From: Sphingobacterium pedocola
Lineage (GTDB): Bacteria > Bacteroidota > Bacteroidia > Sphingobacteriales > Sphingobacteriaceae
NCBI RefSeq assembly: GCF_015209965.1
Contig: NZ_MU158691.1
Span: 132,041-196,040, forward strand
Direction of reading: 5' to 3'
DNA: 64,000 nt
Part shown: in pieces, positions 59,267 through 64,000 of the stretch
Position numbering within the stretch: position 1 is the stretch's first letter
Layout of the letters: each line of letters opens with the position of its first letter
Notes under the pieces: generated by a model
Told to the model about the DNA's origin: nothing
What the model saw: the letters and a program-made list of their open reading frames with translations, nothing else
Databases searched by the model: none
Translations under genes and position numbers: made by a program

Positions 59267-60244
59267 ATGAAATTGAAATTTGATAGTTTTCTACTTGCAT
59301 TGTTGATTGCGATTGGTTTGGCTTATTTTTTTCCTCAAGCAGTTTTATTTCAAGATGGAAAATTCATCGAAGCAGTTACTACAGTAGGGGTATCCCTCAT
59401 CTTTTTTTTCTACGGTTTGAAATTAAGTATCACAGATATAAAGTATGGGCTAAAGAATTGGAAACTTCATGTAGTGGTGCAATTGACAACTTTTATGTTG
59501 TTTCCTTTGCTGGTATTGCCATTCAAATCTTTTGTTGCGAATGCTGTGCAAGAAAATTTTTGGCTTTCATTTTTCTTTTTAGCAGCACTACCTTCTACGG
59601 TTTCATCATCCGTGGTGATGGTTTCTATTGCTAAAGGCAATGTACCAGCGGCCATTTTTAATGCAAGTGTTTCCGGGTTAATCGGCGTGATCGTCACGCC
59701 GCTATGGATGAGTTTGTTTTTAGATTTTCACACGGAAAATGTGTTTGGTGATGTGTATTGGGGATTAATACGTGAAATCATCATACCGGTAATTTTGGGT
59801 TTACTATTACAGCGTTATTTGGGCGGGTGGGCGTCTAAATATAGCATACGGCTAGCACAGTTTGATAAGACGGTTATTCTTCTAATAGTTTATAGTAGCT
59901 TCGCCGATTCTTTTAGCTCCGGTGTATTTCGCACGATAAGTACGTCTTATCTGGTTTATGTTTTTATTGGTGTTAGTGTTTTATTCGCGCTGATTTATGG
60001 CATATTATACGTGTTGACGAAATATGTTCTGAAATTCTCTGTCGTGGATCAAATAACCGCGATCTTTTGTGGGTCTAAAAAATCATTGACGCACGGTAGC
60101 GTTTTCGGGAAATTTTTGTTTCTCAATAATCCTAGCGCTGGTCTTTATTTTTTACCGCTTATGATTTATCATGCTTTTCAGATCTTTCTCGTGACTATTA
60201 TCGCACGACGTTATCATCGTAGAAAGGAAGAAGAAAGCCAATAG
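59267..60244 (+). CDS. Bile acid:sodium symporter-like membrane protein (SBF-like)
   Basis: The ATG at 59267 gives 325 residues; the open frame runs further up but only antisense to the aminotransferase gene. About nine or ten hydrophobic segments follow the SBF-like (PF13593-type) pattern: LTTFMLFPLLVLPF, LAALPSTVSSSVVMVSIAKG, NVPAAIFNASVSGLIGVIVT and the late IFCGSKKSLTHGSVFGKFLF. The family resembles ASBT/YfeH transporters of organic anions. The physiological substrate is unknown. Confidence 0.9.
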   Translation: MKLKFDSFLLALLIAIGLAYFFPQAVLFQDGKFIEAVTTVGVSLIFFFYGLKLSITDIKYGLKNWKLHVVVQLTTFMLFPLLVLPFKSFVANAVQENFWLSFFFLAALPSTVSSSVVMVSIAKGNVPAAIFNASVSGLIGVIVTPLWMSLFLDFHTENVFGDVYWGLIREIIIPVILGLLLQRYLGGWASKYSIRLAQFDKTVILLIVYSSFADSFSSGVFRTISTSYLVYVFIGVSVLFALIYGILYVLTKYVLKFSVVDQITAIFCGSKKSLTHGSVFGKFLFLNNPSAGLYFLPLMIYHAFQIFLVTIIARRYHRRKEEESQ

Positions 60245-60266
60245 TAAATATTTACTATTGGCTTTC
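60233..60266. terminator. Bidirectional terminator between the symporter-like gene and rpoN
   Basis: A perfect 34-bp palindrome centred on AAATATTT (arms of 17 bases starting GAAAGCCAATAGT) spans the stop codon of the symporter-like gene and ends 3 bases before the rpoN stop. Confidence 0.8.
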
Positions 60267-60268
60267 TT

Positions 60269-61732
60269 CTATAGTTCTTTACGAAGTCGGGCAACTGGGA
60301 TGTTCATGGCTTCCCGGTATTTTGCAACAGTACGGCGGGCAATGGTATAGCCTTTTTCCTTAAGAATGTCAGTTAATTTTTCATCTGCCAATGGCTTGCG
60401 CTTGTCTTCGTTGGCTATACACTCTTCAAGAATTTTTTTTACTTCCTTATTCGATACCTCTTCTCCAGAGTCAGTTTGGATAGCTTCGGAAAAAAACGAT
60501 TTCAGTAAAAATGTTCCAAATTCCGTTTGTACATATTTCGAATTGGCTACGCGGGATACGGTTGAAATATCCATTTCGATCTTGTCCGCGATATCTTTTA
60601 AAATCATCGGTCTAAGCATGCGGTCGTCACCCGTTAGGAAATAGTCGTATTGATATTCCATAATGGCATTCATCGTTTTTAAGAGAGTTTGTTGACGTTG
60701 CTTGATTGCATCGATAAACCATTTTGCAGAGTCCAATTTTTGTTTGACAAATTGAACAGCTTCTTTCATTTTCTTATCTGATTTTTCTGTTTTTTCGTAA
60801 TGTTCGAACATATCTTGATAAGATCGGGAAACGCGTAGTTCGGGAGCGTTTCGGCCATTGAGGGTTAAATGTAATACGCCATCATTATTCATGATATGAA
60901 AATCCGGAATTACATGTAGCTGTTTCCCGGCTATCGCCCCAGAATCGCCAGGCTTAGGATTCAATTTCAGAATTTCATTAATTATTTCTTTTAGTTCTTC
61001 TGAATTTACTCCCAATTGTTTCTCAATTTTGTCGTAGTGTTTTTTTATAAATTCATCCAAATAATTTTCCACTACCTGCATCGCCTTTTTTACGATCAAA
61101 TTGTGTTGATCTTTTTTTCGAAGTTGAATAAGGAGGCATTCTTGCAGATCCCTGGCCCCGATACCAGCGGGTTCGAACTCTTGAATGATTGCCAGCATTT
61201 CTTTTACTTCTTTTTCGTCTGTTACTATATTCTGAGAAAAAGCAAGATCGTCTATCAACGATGGAACAGGGCGTCTTAAATAACCGTCGTCGTCTAAACT
61301 TCCAATGATTTGGTTTCCAACAAGATATTCCTTATCGGATAAAGCAAGCAAGTCTAACTGGTTTTGGAGCTTTTCGAAGAATGAATCCTGTATGGCTATG
61401 GGTATTTCCTTGCGATCATCCTCATCATCATTAGAATAATTACTTCCGTAATCATTAAAATCATCCTCCTGTATATATTCTTCTACGCTAAATTCTTCGT
61501 CAAATGAATCATCACTACCTTCGAAATTTTCATCTGGATCCTTGTCTGGATATTCTTCGATGGGATCATTCATGTTTGCTAAGCTTCCATCCTCCAGTGC
61601 TGGATTTTCTTCCAGTTCTTCTTTTATTCGGGTATCTAATGAAGCAGTAGGAACCTGCAACAATTTTATAAACTGTATTTGTTGAGGAGATAATTTTTGT
61701 AATAATTTTTGTTGTAATGTTTGTTTTAACAT
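60269..61732 (-). CDS. rpoN: RNA polymerase sigma-54 factor
   Basis: RpoN directs transcription from -24/-12 promoters with AAA+ activators. From the ATG at 61732 there are 487 residues. They comprise the Gln- and Leu-rich region I (MLKQTLQQKLLQKLSPQQIQ), an acidic region II (about 60-115), the core-binding region (IQEFEPAGIGARDLQECLLI), the helix-turn-helix (DISTVSRVANSKYVQTEFGT) and the RpoN box ARRTVAKYRE near the C-terminus. An upstream start in frame would lie in the promoter region; an exact -7 element is at 61747-61754. Confidence 0.95.
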   Translation of the reverse strand: MLKQTLQQKLLQKLSPQQIQFIKLLQVPTASLDTRIKEELEENPALEDGSLANMNDPIEEYPDKDPDENFEGSDDSFDEEFSVEEYIQEDDFNDYGSNYSNDDEDDRKEIPIAIQDSFFEKLQNQLDLLALSDKEYLVGNQIIGSLDDDGYLRRPVPSLIDDLAFSQNIVTDEKEVKEMLAIIQEFEPAGIGARDLQECLLIQLRKKDQHNLIVKKAMQVVENYLDEFIKKHYDKIEKQLGVNSEELKEIINEILKLNPKPGDSGAIAGKQLHVIPDFHIMNNDGVLHLTLNGRNAPELRVSRSYQDMFEHYEKTEKSDKKMKEAVQFVKQKLDSAKWFIDAIKQRQQTLLKTMNAIMEYQYDYFLTGDDRMLRPMILKDIADKIEMDISTVSRVANSKYVQTEFGTFLLKSFFSEAIQTDSGEEVSNKEVKKILEECIANEDKRKPLADEKLTDILKEKGYTIARRTVAKYREAMNIPVARLRKEL

Positions 61733-61746
61733 GTTTAAGTTAATTA

Positions 61747-61754
61747 CAAATGTA
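61747..61754 (-). promoter_or_regulatory. -7 promoter element of rpoN
   Basis: On the minus strand TACATTTG is an exact TAnnTTTG match, 15 bases before the ATG at 61732. Confidence 0.5.
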
Positions 61755-61837
61755 AATTTAGTCAATAATATTGAAATAATTTACATTTAGAAAGTGGTGA
61801 GGATGTCTTTGTCACCGAATGATGATAATTTAAGAAG

Positions 61838-61861
61838 TAACGGGGTGATTTTTACCCGTTA
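61838..61861. repeat. 7-bp hairpin in the rpoN-PBP intergenic region
   Basis: TAACGGG and CCCGTTA are inverted around a 10-base T-rich loop, with further partial pairing outside (GATAAT and ATTATC). It lies between divergent genes and may be a regulatory site. Confidence 0.35.
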
Positions 61862-61957
61862 TTATCATTTGTTAAAATTCGTTAATTTTTTTAATCACCA
61901 ACGTCAATTAGTCCATTAATATGTAGTTTTTTCAAACATTTTATTCATATTTACCAC

Positions 61958-64000
61958 ATGTTTACACGAGTTAAAAACAAGCCCCTCCGTTACTTTCTCA
62001 TTGCTATCTATAGCATCGTATTATTCACATGTGCTGTTCAACTCAATTTCTTAGGTCTTTTTGGTTATACCCCTACCGAAAAAGATATTGTTATGCCTAC
62101 CTTAAATGTAGCTTCTGAAGTATATACGGCCGATTCTGTGTTAATTGGTCGTTATTTTGAACAAGATAGAGACCCGGTACCTTATGATAGTATTGCACCT
62201 ACTGTTTTGGAAGCGCTAATAGCAACAGAAGATATTAGATTTTATAAACATAATGGAATTGATTTTTTGGGATTAATTTCGGGAGCTGTTTCAACGTTAA
62301 AAGGAGATCCTCGAGGGGCCAGCACGATTACGCAACAGCTGGCCAAAAATTTATACCGCACGCGCTACGCACATTCGCAGGGTTATTTAAGCAGCGTACC
62401 AGGAGTCAGTATCCTCATCACCAAATATAAGGAGTGGATGACTGCTTATAAGCTGGAAAGGAAATATTCAAAGAATGAAATCATTACGATGTATTTGAAT
62501 ACTGTTTCGTTTAGTAATAATGCATACGGAATCAAGTCTGCGTCTCTTCGATATTTCAATAAATTACCGAGTGCTCTTCAGGTGAATGAGAGTGCATTAT
62601 TAATCGGCATGTTAAAGGGTACCACTATTTATAATCCGACTCGTAATCCGAAAAATGCACTTCAACGAAGAAATGTGGTGCTTAGTCAAATGCAAAAAGC
62701 AAATTTTATTTCTTCTTTCGAAGTCGCACAACTTAGCCAGGATTCGCTGAAACTCAACTTAAATCACCAAGATAATAGGGACGCAAACGATTCCTACTTA
62801 CGTACGGCGGTAGAGCGGTGGTTAGATAAATGGAGTCAAGATAATGAGATAGATATTTACAAAGCGGGCTTAAAAATATATACTACTATTGATTCTCGGA
62901 TGCAGAAAATCGCTGAGAATGTAGTTGAGGCACAGATGAAGGGGTTGCAGCGTAAACTGGAAAATACTTGGCGTAATCAAGAACCTTGGCGCGACAAGGC
63001 AGGAGAAGTATTGCCTGATTTTTTAGAAAACCACGCACGTAAGCTTCCCATATATAAAGAATTGATGAAGCAATATCATAATGAGGATTCCGTATTTTCC
63101 ATATTGGAACAGAAAAAGAAAATGAAAGTATTCACCTGGGATGGTATGGAAGATGTAAATTATTCTACTATGGATTCTTTAAGACATTACATTGTAATGC
63201 TGAATACAGGGATGATGGCAATGGATCCGTATAATGGTGCAATAAAAGTGTGGATAGGGGGTATTAACCATTCTTTCTACAAATTTGACCATGTCAACCA
63301 ATCCAAACGTCAGGCAGGATCTACTTTTAAACCTTTTGCTTATTTGGCTGCGTTGGAATCAGGGATGACGCCGTGTGATAAATATGTCGATCAACCCGTT
63401 AAAATTGATTTTGTTAATTTGAAAGGAGAGCCTGAGATTTGGGAACCTAAGAATGCGGACTGGACATTTTCACATCAAAATATGTCGCTACGTTGGGCGA
63501 TGGCTAGATCGCTTAATTCTATTACGGCGCAGATCACGCAAGATGTGGGGTGGGATAAAGTAGTAGAGGTTGCGCATCAATGTGGTATAGAAAGCAAATT
63601 GGAGCCCGTTCCTTCTGTAGGATTAGGGTCCAGCGATGTATCGGTATTCGAAATGGTGCGTGCATACAGCACATTTATGAATGCTGGTAAAAAAACGGAG
63701 CCAATTTTAGTTTCCAAAATTGTGAATATGGAGGGGCATACAATAGCTGAATTTAAGTCTGATCAAAAGCAAGTGGTAGACCCCGAGAATGCGTGGCTGA
63801 TGACGTATATGCTTAGAGGTACAGTAGAAGAACCGGGAGGTACGTCGCAAGCACTTTGGGAATGGGATCTGTTCCAAAATAATAATGAAATCGGAGGTAA
63901 AACAGGGACTTCTTCAGATTATGTAGACGGCTGGTATATGGGCGTAACCAAAGATTTAGTAGCGGGAGTATGGGTGGGATGTGATGAACAAAGTATACAT
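61958..64000 (+). CDS. Class A penicillin-binding protein 1A (cut by window edge)
   Basis: A bifunctional peptidoglycan glycosyltransferase/transpeptidase, of which 681 codons are visible and open at base 64000. There is one N-terminal membrane segment (FLIAIYSIVLFTCAVQLNFL). The GT51 domain has IATEDIRFYKHNGID (catalytic Glu91), RGASTITQQLAKNLYR and KNEIITMYLNT. The transpeptidase domain shows the Ser-x-x-Lys motif in RQAGSTFKPFAYLA (Ser455), SLN (518-520) and KTG (648-650). It acts in the periplasm anchored to the inner membrane. The C-terminus lies beyond the window. Confidence 0.94.
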   Translation, partial: MFTRVKNKPLRYFLIAIYSIVLFTCAVQLNFLGLFGYTPTEKDIVMPTLNVASEVYTADSVLIGRYFEQDRDPVPYDSIAPTVLEALIATEDIRFYKHNGIDFLGLISGAVSTLKGDPRGASTITQQLAKNLYRTRYAHSQGYLSSVPGVSILITKYKEWMTAYKLERKYSKNEIITMYLNTVSFSNNAYGIKSASLRYFNKLPSALQVNESALLIGMLKGTTIYNPTRNPKNALQRRNVVLSQMQKANFISSFEVAQLSQDSLKLNLNHQDNRDANDSYLRTAVERWLDKWSQDNEIDIYKAGLKIYTTIDSRMQKIAENVVEAQMKGLQRKLENTWRNQEPWRDKAGEVLPDFLENHARKLPIYKELMKQYHNEDSVFSILEQKKKMKVFTWDGMEDVNYSTMDSLRHYIVMLNTGMMAMDPYNGAIKVWIGGINHSFYKFDHVNQSKRQAGSTFKPFAYLAALESGMTPCDKYVDQPVKIDFVNLKGEPEIWEPKNADWTFSHQNMSLRWAMARSLNSITAQITQDVGWDKVVEVAHQCGIESKLEPVPSVGLGSSDVSVFEMVRAYSTFMNAGKKTEPILVSKIVNMEGHTIAEFKSDQKQVVDPENAWLMTYMLRGTVEEPGGTSQALWEWDLFQNNNEIGGKTGTSSDYVDGWYMGVTKDLVAGVWVGCDEQSIH

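Noticed and set aside
1..64000. CRISPR array, rRNA operon, toxin-antitoxin pair or phage-defence island
   Set aside because: No regularly spaced direct repeats, no rRNA sequence, and no recognisable defence or toxin modules were found on either strand. The lone 67-residue Xre protein has no adjacent toxin gene.

Overview
The window reads as chromosome of a Bacteroidota bacterium, most likely of the Sphingobacteriaceae. The signs are the Bacteroidota -7 promoter element TAnnTTTG in front of many genes, a 286-residue primary sigma factor without region 1.1, a type III glutamine synthetase, SusC/SusD outer-membrane pairs and DUF2851/DUF4199 proteins. The backbone is AT-rich and gene-dense. The left edge cuts holA and the right edge cuts a class A penicillin-binding protein gene.

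Layout. 1-19981 is mostly housekeeping: holA (3' part), a YwbE-like gene, carA behind an attenuator-like leader, a gene-free inverted-repeat element (2326-2705), eno, ftsB/divIC-like, type III glutamine synthetase, an S9 peptidase, a SIMPL protein, rpoD, a small Xre regulator, fmt, a LolC/E-type permease, a CPA2 antiporter, icd, a Crp/Fnr regulator with an FNR-like cysteine set, and a DedA protein. 20069-35671 is a polysaccharide utilisation locus (PUL) that looks GC-richer by eye than its surroundings. It holds a divergent GntR/UTRA repressor, a mannose-6-phosphate-isomerase-like protein with an extra N-terminal domain, an MFS sugar permease, a ROK kinase, SusC, SusD, a SusE-like lipoprotein, two GH76 alpha-1,6-mannanases and a GH92 alpha-mannosidase. 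Together they could take alpha-mannan from surface cleavage and uptake through to mannose phosphorylation and isomerisation. The locus ends at a complete two-ORF insertion sequence (35774-37203, 8-bp target duplication) and a tRNA-Lys(UUU) gene. A 16-bp copy of the tRNA 3' end lies on the far side of the insertion sequence, as integration at a tRNA would leave.

37541-50565 holds prmC, ribD, DUF2851, an ankyrin protein, ubiX, a dihydroorotase homologue that has lost key metal and catalytic residues, two unknown or poorly known proteins, two family-2 glycosyltransferases, a PhnP-like hydrolase, a 50-residue membrane protein, ispD and queA. 50817-57899 is a glycogen operon (GH31 alpha-glucosidase, glgB, glgA, glgC). 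The end holds an aspartate aminotransferase, a bile-acid/sodium symporter-like protein, rpoN and a penicillin-binding protein 1A gene.

The observations most worth following are the degenerate dihydroorotase and its uncharacterised neighbours, the carA leader, a promoter-terminator unit before ubiX that could be a small RNA, the GntR operator at the mannan locus promoter, the tRNA-end duplication, and several -7 elements lying directly against start codons, which suggests leaderless mRNAs.
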